Below, piece by piece: positions 1 through 10,357 of a stretch of DNA of 64,000 bases. The first letter of the stretch is position 1. Each line of letters begins with the position of its first letter. A program made the position numbers and the translations under genes. The notes beneath the pieces are model-generated. The model had not been told where the DNA came from. It ran no database searches and worked only from the letters and a program-made list of their open reading frames with translations. Source of the DNA: Lichina pygmaea (taxonomy: Eukaryota; Ascomycota; Lichinomycetes; Lichinales; Lichinaceae); assembly GCA_963422465.1 (NCBI GenBank), contig OY730173.1:434001-498000 (forward strand), written 5' to 3'.

Positions 1-1995
1 ACGAGGCTCCCCGTTCCGCGACGCCTCAAGCACCCTGCACCGTCCCGGTGCAACCCTCTCGCTATCAGGCAAGTCTTTTCTTAAGGGGAAGGTGAGCCGA
101 TAACCCGAGTGGAAACGGAATCAAGTCGAGCTGACTTCCTTGGCTTGGCTTGATCTGACCGAGCTACTGTACTATGAAAGCGTAAATAGGTGGGGGTTAA
201 GGTCTAATCTACCCCGCCAACGATTTGAGAACGACGGTGCTCCTCCAGCGAAGGGACGCCCAAGTCCAGGGGCGCTCTAGGTGCAATGAATGCCAAGGCT
301 GTCACTAGCCGCCCCATCTTCCCCGCCTATCTGACCGCCCGCCCTTTCGCCCCTCCCCTCCCCCTCAAGGTGTCTCCCGGACCTTCAAGAGCGCCACTGC
401 CCCACCCACAGTAGTCGCTGTGCTACGCGCAAGCGGCCACCCCGCACTCGTACCTTCGCGCCTCGTTGGGGGAGGGAGGAAGTCGGGTCTGCTGAAGGAC
501 CTGCTGGTCCGTGGGCTCGACGCGTAACGTATGTACGGAGTATCACGTACAGTACGAGTGGGTCCAAGATTCCATCGTCTTCTCCGGGTCACGTGATCTG
601 AGTTGAGCCTCGGCATCTCAGATGCGGGGTCGCATGCATGGCATTTCATCGAGAATGCGATCGGTCTTGGACGCTTCGGACCACAACTCCGAAAGACCCT
701 TTGGCGAGCGGAAGATTCATCCGGAACGGAGAACGCCGAAGCCGACTAAGCTCCACAGGTACCACGGTCCCCCCGGTCCACCCCCCGGTCCACCCCCCGG
801 CCCACCCCCCGGCCTGAGAGCGTATCGCCCACGTCCGAACCGCGAACGATGGAAGGGATGGTGTTCTTGTGCGCCTCTCGTGTGGAGCACGTGGGCTTCT
901 TGCGACTTTCGTACTTGTTTCAATCTCCACGCAATCAACCCAGCAGATCCACAATGAATGCCAGAGGTCCCGAGGACTGGGTTTTCGTCGTTGCTGGTCC
1001 GGCGTACAGTACGAGTACGGGCAGGTTCCGCCGAGCTGTCTTTCTTCCAGGGCCACGTCATTGGGGAACTGATATCAGTGCCGGCCAACCGAGCCCTGTT
1101 GTGCTGGTTCGCGTCGTCGACATGGCTTTTTCGCTGCTGTTATCAAGACCTTGGCAGAGACGGAGTGCGGGGGAGAGAGGTGATGGCGGCTGTCCGAGTT
1201 GCCAACGATGGAGGACACGAGGGCGGGACGGCGCACCAGAGGAATCCGTAGCAGCAGTACTTACGTACATACGTACGAGCACTTTCGTAGATTGCCTGTG
1301 TCCAGCTGGTGAACGATCCACTTGTTGCTGCTGCAAAGCTGCAAAGCTGCAAAGCTGGAGGTACGAGTATCATGATTACGGGCCATCAGTCGTGTCCGGT
1401 CGTGCCGGTCTGGCATCCAGACTATTTGATATCTCTACACGCTCTGGTAGATGACTTTCTCCGCAGGATATTTAAACCCGGCCCCTCGCGGTCAGCTGCC
1501 AGAATCACTACTCGTACGGTATGCAGGAGTACGGAGCTCGGAGCTCGGAGCCCCGTCGGCCCGACCAGCTGCCGTGGCCGAGGGTCACTCTACTCGTAGG
1601 AGAAGATCGAGGGACTCGGAGGCTGTAGAAGTAGCTACTGTACGGAAGTACTGTACATACGTACGTAGCTTCGTCGTTGTTGGTAGGAGGCCAATCGATC
1701 CTCCACTCATGATTAATTATTGCATCTGTGAGATTGCCCAGGATAACCCTGCCAAACTCACTTTGAATCCAAGTTTATTGTGAAGAGAGGATACACTACG
1801 GAGTACCCTGCAGTAGAATAGGATAACAGTAGGGTAGGTTCACCATGGCAGATGAGGAAGATGAGCCATGCAACATTATAATCAACTTTACTGGTACGGT
1901 GGAGACACTTCCCGTTCTCAGACCCGAGAAAGATGAAACCCTTCTTGTCCCTCCATCTGGATGTCCAACCAGGACAGCGCATTCAAAGAACAGAC
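1..1995. other. Gene-free stretch, no supported feature
   Basis: No open frame here has recognisable protein content, and I see no splice-linked exons. The stretch holds a short C-rich tandem repeat near 775-815 (unit of about 12 bases, CCACCCCCCGGT-like), a triple repeat of GCAAAGCT at about 1332-1356, and several GTAC/ACGTAC palindromes (1255-1280, 1650-1670). A TATTTAAA-like stretch lies near 1468-1476 but no gene follows it. Confidence 0.6.
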
Positions 1996-2003
1996 AAAAA
2001 AAA
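1996..2003 (-). terminator. Pol III terminator of the tRNA-Trp gene
   Basis: Eight consecutive T on the minus strand starting 9 nt after the tRNA 3' end. T4 or longer is the standard RNA polymerase III stop signal. Confidence 0.75.
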
Positions 2004-2011
2004 TTATATCA

Positions 2012-2166
2012 TGAACCCAGTCAGATTTGAACTGGCAACCTACGAAGCAAGGTTGAATCAGCACAAATGTTCATGTGGCACAATTTATCGGTAGTTGAAC
2101 CGAAAGGTGAGAGTTCTCATACCTTTCGATCTGGAGTCGAACGCGCTACCGTTGCGCCATGGGTCC
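2012..2166 (-). tRNA. tRNA-Trp (anticodon CCA) with an 83-nt interruption
   Basis: Reading the minus strand, the 5' part begins GGACCCATGGCGC and includes a D arm, an A box (TGGCGCAACGG) and an anticodon arm TTCGA-CTCCAGA-TCGAA, giving anticodon CCA. The 3' part holds a T arm with B box GTTCAAATC and closes the acceptor with TGGGTTC plus discriminator A. A run of eight T (forward A, 1996-2003) follows, as expected for a Pol III terminator. The two parts are split by 83 nt. If the interruption is placed in the variable loop (about 2038-2120) the remaining 72 nt fold perfectly; if it is placed at the usual 37/38 intron position (2047-2129) the anticodon stem keeps four of five pairs and the variable loop is four nt. 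The gene could be functional with a canonical intron, or carry an unusual insertion. Confidence 0.8.
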
Positions 2167-2511
2167 CAATGGTGATTGGTTAGCTGAACCCTCAGGTTTT
2201 CAATCTATAAGTAATACTCTATCATAGCTGAGGTTGGTGAAGTGAACTTTCTTCCCTAAGCTACATAACGTACGTAACGTACGTAGGTGCCGTATTGTAC
2301 AGGTGTGAGAAAGCCTAGGAAAGTGGCTCTGTAGCCCTGGCGTGCCTGGTTCCAGTGAACTTCTTACTATAGTAGCGGTTGAACCGTCACTCTAGCACAC
2401 TATACGGAGTACGGAAGTAGGTACGAGTGAAATACAGGCTCCCCTGTGGGAGACCAACCAGGTCCTGGACGCGGAAGACGAAGCAGGGAGCAACAGTCAT
2501 CCGCCGGCAGG

Positions 2512-3442
2512 ATGGCAGAAGATCTCGCGTCGCCGCGCATCAACGCGCAGTACCTCAGCGCGTTCCAGAACCAGACCGTGCGCATCGTCGGACGCGTGAC
2601 GCAGCTGCGAGGCGAGCAAGCCACGATCGACGCAGCGGGGAGCGTGACGGTGTTTCTGAACCGGGTCAGTTGGGGGAGGACTCGTCCCCGTTCCCGTCAT
2701 CTTTGTCTTGAGAGCACGACTTCGGCTTGTGCTGGGACGGTCCTTCATTTTTCGGTCGCGTTGGAGCGCGAGAGGGTATCGTGGGACAGTTTCGAGTCGA
2801 CTCGACATACTTGCGAGCCTTTTAGGCAATCAATACACTGCGTCTATTTTCATCAGACAGATACGCATGTTCTTCGAAGCACTACTTACCAAGGGACATC
2901 ATCCACTAACACGACCGTCCATGTAGGACTCCCATCTCACGCTCCACAACGCCGTCGAGATTGTCGGCAAGGTCAACCCGGACCTGAGCGTCAAGGTGCT
3001 GGTGGCGACGGACTTCGGGGATAAGCTAGGTGGGTTTGCCTGTCTTTACCTGCACAACGAGCATCCTACGTTTGCAAGCGTCAATGAATTTCCACTTCCT
3101 CATTCGTTGTATATTTTCCATCAATCCGGCTTGGCAAGCTGTTGCGCCAGACGACCAATTTGTCTTGGAAGAACATCGATACTTGGCATGCCATGCAACA
3201 CATCTCCGTCTGCCCCTTCTCAAGCAAGACAAGGACCTCGAAGGACGAACAAGTCTCAGGCCTGGTCAAACACCCTCCATACAGCCAGTCCAGTCCACAT
3301 ACCCCCAGCCCATCATTGAACGGAGAGTGGAATCACTGACTCAGAGAGTGGGCGGAAAAACACAGATTTCAACACCGCAAACGCCGTCGTCGACGCAACG
3401 CATCGATACAAAGAAATCTTCTACGAAGGATCCGATCCATGA
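2512..3442 (+). CDS. RFA3: Replication protein A subunit 3 (RPA14/Rfa3)
   Basis: Small OB-fold subunit of the heterotrimeric single-strand DNA binding complex RPA, acting in replication and repair in the nucleus. Three exons: 2512-2664, 2927-3029 and 3366-3442, joined in phase to a 110-residue protein, the usual size for this subunit. The start is the ATG opening MAEDLASPRIN; it is the first ATG giving the conserved run SAFQNQTVRIVGRV, the first OB strands. Exon 2 reads DSHLTLHNAVEIVGKV and exon 3 gives the C-terminal helix ANAVVDATHRYKEIFY that contacts the other RPA subunits. The second intron is long for this window (336 nt). Identification is from family recall of these motifs; nothing else fits a protein of this size and pattern. 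Confidence 0.9.
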
Positions 3443-4721
3443 GATCCTTCGCCCTTGCCCAGCAAATCAATCAAATCATACCTTTGCGTCTCCTCCCTTC
3501 TCATGTATACGCCCAATGTCTCCACGAGAGAATGACCGGTCCCACCGAATGCTCGTCTCTGTACTCGTTCGTAGTATGTGAAAAGAACCGATTACCGGTA
3601 CGGTTCGCATCTTGCCATCTTTCTTCGGTCTCTCTGGCTGTCTTCTTCTCTTCTTCTGTAGTCAAGCAAAAAGAGCAGAAGAGCAAAAGAGCAAAAGAGC
3701 AAAAGAGCAAAAGAGCAAAAGACCAGAAGACCAGAAGACCAGAGAACAACCCCCATGGGAAAACCCAGGTACCCTCACTCCTCTGCTACAGTAGCATTGA
3801 AATTCAGTAGCATCAAGATGCAGGCATCCATCAGAGGAGGACCCGTCAGAGACGGAGAACAGCGGGGAACACAGCGTGCATACTTGTATATATATGCGTA
3901 CTCGTATACGGAGTATGTGAATGGGAAAGAAGCAGTTTGAAAGAGGCTCTTTTTGCAAAAGAGTCGTCTGAGAGAGTGATCCGGCGTGCGAAGGGGGGGG
4001 GGGGGAATAATCAGTCTGTTGGGGACAGTCTCCTCCCTCCCCCCCCCTCCCCTGTCCTTCCCAAAAACACTCCAAACCCACCTTCAACAAAGAAAGCTCC
4101 TTGTCAACAAAAACACAATGTTTTGGTTTTGGAACATACCACTGTTGTGTCTGTTGACAGCATCAACTCGTGGTAACCTTTTTTTGTGCTGGGTTTACTG
4201 GGCTGGGACTTGCTGGGCTGGGACTTGCTCGGCCTGTTGTGCTCGGCCTACCATGGGGGACAGTTGGCGGTCCACTTACTCTGCTTGGCCTACTGCATAT
4301 ACTAATTACAAACTGGACCCCCTGCTGCACACCTAATATACCTCTCTACTGCAGAGCTCCCAGAGGGTCTACTACCACAGTTACCGTAGTGCCTAGAGTG
4401 TACCAGAGATGGGGACGACGACGATGATGATGATGATGCTGCTGCTACTGCAGCTTGGAAGATGGCTGTAAGTGGAGCATGGTTGCACGTGGAGTACAAC
4501 GGCCGATCATTGATTTGTGTGGCTTGATGGTACCGTAGCAGCTCGTGTGCATTCATACAGCAGTTAGCCATACTGCGTATATCAAGTGGCAGTTTTCTAG
4601 CTGGCAGATGTGAACCACCGCTAGCGTCTGGCCTAGCACAAACAGAAGATGCAGCGAGTGAGCCATGTTCGACAGACTGATTCCGACAAGTCATCTGGAT
4701 TCCTCGCACGACGAACATATT
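3443..4721. other. Spacer between RFA3 and the GATA-factor gene
   Basis: The 3' regions of two convergent genes. Apart from the 8-bp tandem array and a run of 13 G at 3993-4005, it holds a short (GAC/GAT) stretch near 4418-4440 and repeated CTGGGCTGGGACTTG units around 4190-4230. No coding exon is supported. Confidence 0.6.
3672..3745. repeat. 8-bp tandem repeat (GAGCAAAA then GACCAGAA units)
   Basis: About five units of GAGCAAAA run straight into about three units of GACCAGAA with the same 8-bp period, suggesting one array that diverged in its second half. It lies in the spacer after RFA3. Confidence 0.85.
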
Positions 4722-7700
4722 TCACGCCCTTCCCTCCACGTCGTCCCCGTTCGGCGCTTGTGCGGCCTCGGTTGTCCCCACGATATCGAAATCGCTCCAC
4801 ACGCCCGCTGGAGGCTCGGCCGGGTCTTCGTAGAGGGAGAAGAGGTTGGGCGGAGACGACGGCATCTGAACGTCCGTCGTCAGGAGATCCGAGTTTGCGA
4901 ACAGATTGGTGTACGCCTTGCTGGCTGTCGCGGCTGGCCCGCGTTGCGGTAGAAGGTCGCCAAACGGGTTCGCCACGTCCAGAGCTAGTCCGGCGTCGTC
5001 GCCGCTGCCGCCGGTGGGAGAAAGATTCCCTTCCGAGAGGATCTGGTACATCTGAGCGGTGAAGGGCGAGAGCTGATTTCCTGACCGCTTCACCGACGAC
5101 GATGGCGACCGCGCTGCCTTGGATCTGTTGCCGGTGCTGGGCGTCCGAGGCAGGAGCGCCTGACGCTGCGAGCTCGGAGAAAGGTCAAACTTCCACGGGC
5201 TCGACTGGTACCGCAGGCGTCGTCGCAAAGATGAACGGCCGGAGGAGCCGACCCTTGCGCCGAGTGGCGACTTGCGTGGCGACTTGCGTGGCGACTTGCG
5301 TGGCGAGGGAGTGCGTGGCAACTGTCGGTCGGCGCCATCATCACCAAAGAGCTGGTCGAGATCGTCGACCTCGTCGTCGGCAGCCGGGGTCCGGTTCTCC
5401 TTGTTGCTCCCAGTGCTCGCGTCGGTGTTGTGACGCTTCAGGGCCGGTTCGCGGTCGACGTGCTCATCAGATCGGCAGTTGCCGTTGGTGACGTCTTGCA
5501 GCACCTTCAGGGCCTGTGGCCTTTTGGGCGACGGAAAAAGAAGCCGGCGTGTCGATCCAAAGTCATCGAGCTCGATCGGCTGATCTTGTGTGCCTAGGCC
5601 TCGGACAGGACTCGATTGGACTGCCCTCTGCGTGACCGAAACGACGCACTTGCCCTGGATTCCGTCGCGTTCGTCAACCCCATCGAGCGAGCAAGGTTGA
5701 AGACTGGCGGCTCTCTGCCTCTCGCCAAGCGACGCCTTATTGGCCGGCTGATCTGAAGGCCCTCTGTTGTGACGTTTGGAGGACTCATCGGACGATCTGT
5801 TCTCGCCACCCGAGCCGGTCGTGTCGGGCGCGTCCGATGCGGCTGCGCCGTTGTCTCCGCCGTTATCTCCGCCGTCGCTCTGTTTCCTCTTCTTGGCCGC
5901 CCTCCTTTTCCTGTCTCTAGTATCTTTGGGATCCTTGTTCCACTTCTCCTCCGGCCGCATGCATTTGAATTTTTGCAACCACAGACCACAAGCTGTGCAC
6001 TCAGTTAGAATCACCCCCAAGAGGCCAGCGAACCACAACTCACGATTGCAGAGCACAATCTCCTTGTAGCCCACGTCGCCCACGAACAACGCCCTCTTGA
6101 GAATAGTGAAGGAGATGACCTGGCCCGACGCATCCTTTTCCACGTGCTGGACTGCCAGGACGCCACCGTTCGCTGTCCACTGACTCATGTCGAGAGTCGA
6201 CCCTTCAAACTTCTTCCTCCACGCTTTACGCCAAGTCGGCGTTTCGATTGCCCCGCAGTTCTCACAGAAAGGTGGCATTTCACCGGTCTTGATGGCCTCC
6301 TGCAGTCGCTTCTGAATCGCCCGTCGGCGTTTGGCACCTGACCCACTTCGCATCTGATCGGTCGTGACATCGTGGGTGTGGCTTGTTTCTGCGGCCACAG
6401 CCGCAGTTGACGTATCGGCCGGTTCTTCGGCCGGTTCGTCGGCCTGCTCCGAGGGTAGGATGAGACCACCGATCGACGGCGTTCGGAATACACCGCGTGG
6501 TGCTGGCCAAGGTTGGCTGGCCGTTGCTGGGCTTGCGATGCGATCCCCTGTAGTTGATGGCGAGGGCGCGTGCTGCGGAGAAGGATGCTCCGGCACCTCC
6601 GACGGCGTCATTCCCGCATCGTACTGGCTTTCTTGAGGTGAAGCTACGACTTCGTCAGGAACCACAGGAGTTGATGTCTCTGACTTCTTTCGAGAGGCTT
6701 GAGGTCGGGGGAGGATCCGAGTAGGGAGCAGCTCCGGCGGACCAGGTGTGACCTGCTCGAAGATGAGAGCGTTGTCGGCCGCAGTATTGACCCGTTGACT
6801 GTATTGGGCCATGACGTCACGATCTTCGTCGTCGATCGCTCGCATCTCGTTATCGTCGTCAAGAAGCTCCTCTGCCGGCCCACTCATGAAGCCAGAGTCC
6901 GCCTGCAGAGGAAGTGCGGGCGACACAGGACTAGATGGTGCGGGCGATGGGTGCCAACTAATCGGTGGCGATGAAGCAACGTCCACGGGCGTTGTCGCTG
7001 GACTTGCAACGTGCACGGCTTCCGGCACGGACATACTTGGAGTTCTGCCGGCTGGTAGTCTAGGAGAACGATCCGATGGCATTGACGACATCAGTGGCGG
7101 CCCCCGGAGCATTTCGGATCTGCGCGAAGCCTCACTTCTTGGTCGACCCCGGCGTGGTTTCTCCGTTCGATTTGGCCGTGGGGTAGGTGGGCGTACGGGC
7201 TCATCGAACGAACTGCCCTCCATACCAGGCTTTGCCGCGAGCGGTCGAATGGTGCGTATCGACGCCGCCGTGCTAGCGGTTACGCGTAGAGACTCTGCGC
7301 TGGGTCCTCCCAGGGCCTTGCCTTTCCAGCCGGCTTTGGTCGTACGGACCCTTTTTTTTGTCGGGCCTTCTGCTTGGAGACTCTGAGAAGTCCTGTCCGT
7401 CGGTTCGCAAACCGAGTGAGGCGCTTCCACCCGGAAATCCTGAGAAGCGCTATCTGCCGGTTCGCAGAACGAGTGCGACGTTCCCGCCCCGAGATCCTGA
7501 GAAGTCATCTCGATGTCTCCGGTTGACGCTCTCGAGGAGGGCCTTGAACACTCGGCGAGGGCAAAATCGTTCATGATCTCCTGCTGAAGGCCCAAGCTCG
7601 AAAAGGGACTGGCGGTCTGATCGGCCGTGTGCATAGGCGAGGGCATGCCTGCGACAGGCTGCCCGTAGCCGTGTTGCAACGTGGCCTCGAAGTGCTGCGC

Positions 7701-8596
7701 AGGGTTCTCCAACGTTGCAGGGCTCATCAATCGGCTGATGGCCTCCATTCCAGCACTGGCGCCAGTCATCGGATTGCCGTGCGGGAGCGACGCGGATGAC
7801 CGTAGCTGCTCAGCCAGGTCTCGTGCATTTGGATTCTCTTGAAGGAAGGAGCCCCAGGCCGACGGGTCAAAGTTCATTGGTAAGATCCGGCTTAGTTCTC
7901 GATAAGTATCCATGTTCTTGAGGAAGTCGGTCTGAGGACATGCTGGTACGGCCACAAGGCGAAGTTTGACTTCGAGCGTCTCGGCCACGCCACTCGCGAA
8001 TAGACCCAGCACATTCTTACAGACGCGTCCAGTGACTAGCGTTCGGGAGCTTGGTGACATCGTGCCGCTGCTTGAGGGGGCTGCTAGAGCCCATGAAAGC
8101 ATCCCCTGACCTACCAGCGGAGTGTCAACTTCTGAGTAGTCGTATGCGTAGACTGTGTAGTCTTGATCTAGTTTGGCGACCAGCTCCGGGCTGGCACGAG
8201 CACGTCAGCGGAGGAACCATGCGGACAGATGAGGGTGCCTGCGCATCCCTCGTGAGCTCAACTTGCAGCATACCTTGCCGAGACGACAGCCTGGATGCAG
8301 ATCTTCAGGTCGACAACGCCAATGGACGTGTTGCCATCTAGATTCACAGTCTGGACGTTGACGGTGTGGGGCCATCTAGCCAGGCAGTTTGTCTTGTTCT
8401 GGTCATCAAACGTATATAGAACTTTCACTGATCTCTCAGGAAACGACAGTCAGCCATCGACGCTGAAGGTAGTAAGCAATGAAGCTGATTGCCACTTACA
8501 CCTCATCGATCGCAACACGACCGTCTGAGCAGACGCATCTTGACCGATACCTCCATCGGCCACAGGCGACATGGGTGCTGACCCGGTGTATGCCAT
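4722..8596 (-). CDS. GATA-type zinc finger protein, Ams2-like
   Basis: Nuclear DNA-binding protein; the fission yeast member Ams2 activates histone genes and supports CENP-A loading, but the role here is inferred. Four exons (minus): 8596-8502, 8432-8274, 8190-6044, 5992-4722, giving 1223 residues. The N-terminal part reads NCLARWPHTVNVQTVNLDG and TPLVGQGMLSWAL, as in filamentous-fungal Ams2 relatives. Around residues 725-810 is a stretched GATA finger: CENCGAIETPTWRK, about 65 residues, then CNPCGLWLQKFKC; in ordinary GATA fingers the cysteine pairs are only 17-20 residues apart. The last intron (5993-6043, 51 nt) splits the second cysteine pair. The C-terminal third has a basic SPRK repeat (three copies near 5265-5305 on the complementary strand) and a conserved-looking acidic end. 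The start at 8596 is the first ATG of exon 1 in a sensible context; an upstream in-frame ATG cannot be excluded. Confidence 0.85.
5262..5306 (-). repeat. 12-bp coding repeat giving SPRK units in the GATA factor
   Basis: Three tandem copies of a 12-bp unit (forward GGCGACTTGCGT) encode SPRKSPRKSPRKS. SP-R/K-K type repeats are known minor-groove binding and CDK-target motifs in histone H1-like tails; that role here is inference. Confidence 0.8.
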
Positions 8597-9136
8597 GGCG
8601 GCGCTGTTGCCACTGGTGATGGTCGAGTAGACCCACAGTCCTATTGTTTCCCGACGCAGGCTGCAATTGCTTGACCAAGCTCTACTTGCAATGGTCACGG
8701 TTTGGACTGACGTCAGCCGCGTCGAAATGCTGCCGAGACCAGTGGTGCGACTCTTATGGATCGGTCGGAAAGATTGGTTCAAGAGTGAGTGGGTGCCAAT
8801 TGGAGAAAGTAACACCTCCGGCGCTCATCTCCAAGGCTCAAAGAAAGATCATTTCCCAGCCTTCCATATCGGAGCTCTTGGAATGAACCCGTGATGGGAG
8901 ACGCGACGTGACGCGGGTCAGAGTTCCAGTTGACGACGACTACCGGTGCCGGTACGGTACGGTAAGCAACCGATAATGTGATGACTCAGCAGGTGCCCCG
9001 TCAATGACTAAGCGACCCTCATCGCCCGAGAGACAGCACAACTCGGAGTGGCAGACGAAACACAAGCACAACGAAGCCGGGGAAATCGGTGGGGTTTATA
9101 TAGACGCGCTGCCGGACACGGGCTGAAGCAGAGAGG
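8597..9136. promoter_or_regulatory. Divergent promoter region of the GATA factor and SmD2 genes
   Basis: 540 bp between two divergent start codons. A TATATA (9097-9102) sits 35 bp before the SmD2 ATG and could be its core element, though that leaves a very short leader. A GTGCCGGTACGGTACGG stretch at about 8948-8964 is palindrome-rich. No other site is clear. Confidence 0.4.
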
Positions 9137-10031
9137 ATGGCAGACTCCAAAGTGGCGTTAGTCGACTCACAATGCTGCTGATCCCTGCTTTCCTGCCGGC
9201 TTGGGCGCAACGCTAACGCTGGTCTACATATCCATCCAACAGAGAGCTGCTGAGCAAGCCCCGCAACGAGCTCACGTACGTCGTTGCGCAAGGACCTTGC
9301 GAGGCTCCATCACTCGCCTCTCTGGCCGTCAGATCCCAATCCCAAAGTTCGAACACTAATTCTTCCTCGTTGCATGCGCCAACAGGGAGTACGAAGTCGC
9401 CCAGCTTGAGGAGCACGAGTTCACATCCGGTCCCTTGTCGATTCTCCAGACGGCGGTGCGCTCCCACACGCAGGTGCTGATCTCATGCCGGAACAACCGA
9501 AAGCTGCTGGCCCGGGTCAAAGCGTTCGACAGACATTGCAACATGGTGCTCGAAAACGTCAAGGAGATGTGGACGGAGACGCCGCGGACGGCGTCGGGCA
9601 AGAAGGGTAGAGCGGTGAACAAGGATCGGTTCGTGAGTAAGATGTAAGTTGTGGCGACGCTCTGGGGTATGCTATCGGGAAGCCAGACGCAAGGTTGTCC
9701 CAGATGGCCGCCTGCCTTTCACATCATGCCACCTTTCAGCTTGGGAGAGCTCGTTTCAAAACCGCAGCATGGCTTTCAGAGGCACTTCTTCTCAGCAAGA
9801 AGATCAGCTCAGATCCCCCCCCCGATCAACCCAATGCATGACTTGTTCAAGCCGACCAGCCACTCAGACGACTCCAAGCTATTCCATTGCAGAACCCCCT
9901 CCCCCTCCCCCTCTACATCCATCTGTTCAACTTCCTTGCCCCGTTTTCTCCTAGAGCAACGACATGCTAATGTAGATTACGAAATCAGGTTTCTGCGAGG
10001 CGACTCGGTCATTTTAGTCCTGCTCAGTTAG
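9137..10031 (+). CDS. SMD2: Small nuclear ribonucleoprotein Sm D2
   Basis: Core Sm ring protein of the U1, U2, U4 and U5 snRNPs. Exons: 9137-9160, 9247-9275, 9386-9643 and 9989-10031, total 117 residues. The central exon shows the Sm1/Sm2 signatures of D2: [31 protein letters not shown], and the last exon supplies [13 protein letters not shown], the conserved Sm2 end. Exons 2-4 are firm. The first junction is less certain: ATG GCA GAC TCC is the only plausible start, but the donor (GTCGAC after codon 8, or GTGGCG after codon 5) is weak, and the acceptor lies in an AGAGAG run where only the last AG keeps phase. The third intron is 345 nt, long for this window. Confidence 0.88.
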
Positions 10032-10357
10032 AGAAGCAAAAAACCCCAGTTGATGAGATGCGCTTACTTGACCGATTGATCTTCAATATGATGGGCACTT
10101 CACAGGTTTCTTATCTTCCTCTGGCGTTGATACGCTTCGTTTCTGTTGAGTCCTATAGATAGCAAATATCAAGGTATTGAGGTCCTGGAAACCCTCCTCC
10201 TCCCCCCCCCCCCCCACCCAAAAAAACAAATTTAGCCTCGGGGTCCAGAATACGGAGAGGCCGATGAAGATGAAAATCCTTATTTTCGAAAATGTCATTG
10301 TCTTGGAAAGAAAGGAGTTGTCTGCCATGCTGTGCGGTGATGTAAATCAGCACAGTC
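10032..10357. other. Convergent spacer between SMD2 and the DAK gene
   Basis: About 325 bp of 3' flank for two convergent genes. Contains a run of 15 C (10202-10216) followed by an A-rich tract. No gene seen. Confidence 0.55.

Noticed and set aside
849-1454. 201-codon plus-strand open frame
   Set aside because: Crosses repeat-like and GTAC-palindromic DNA, mixed composition, no domain.
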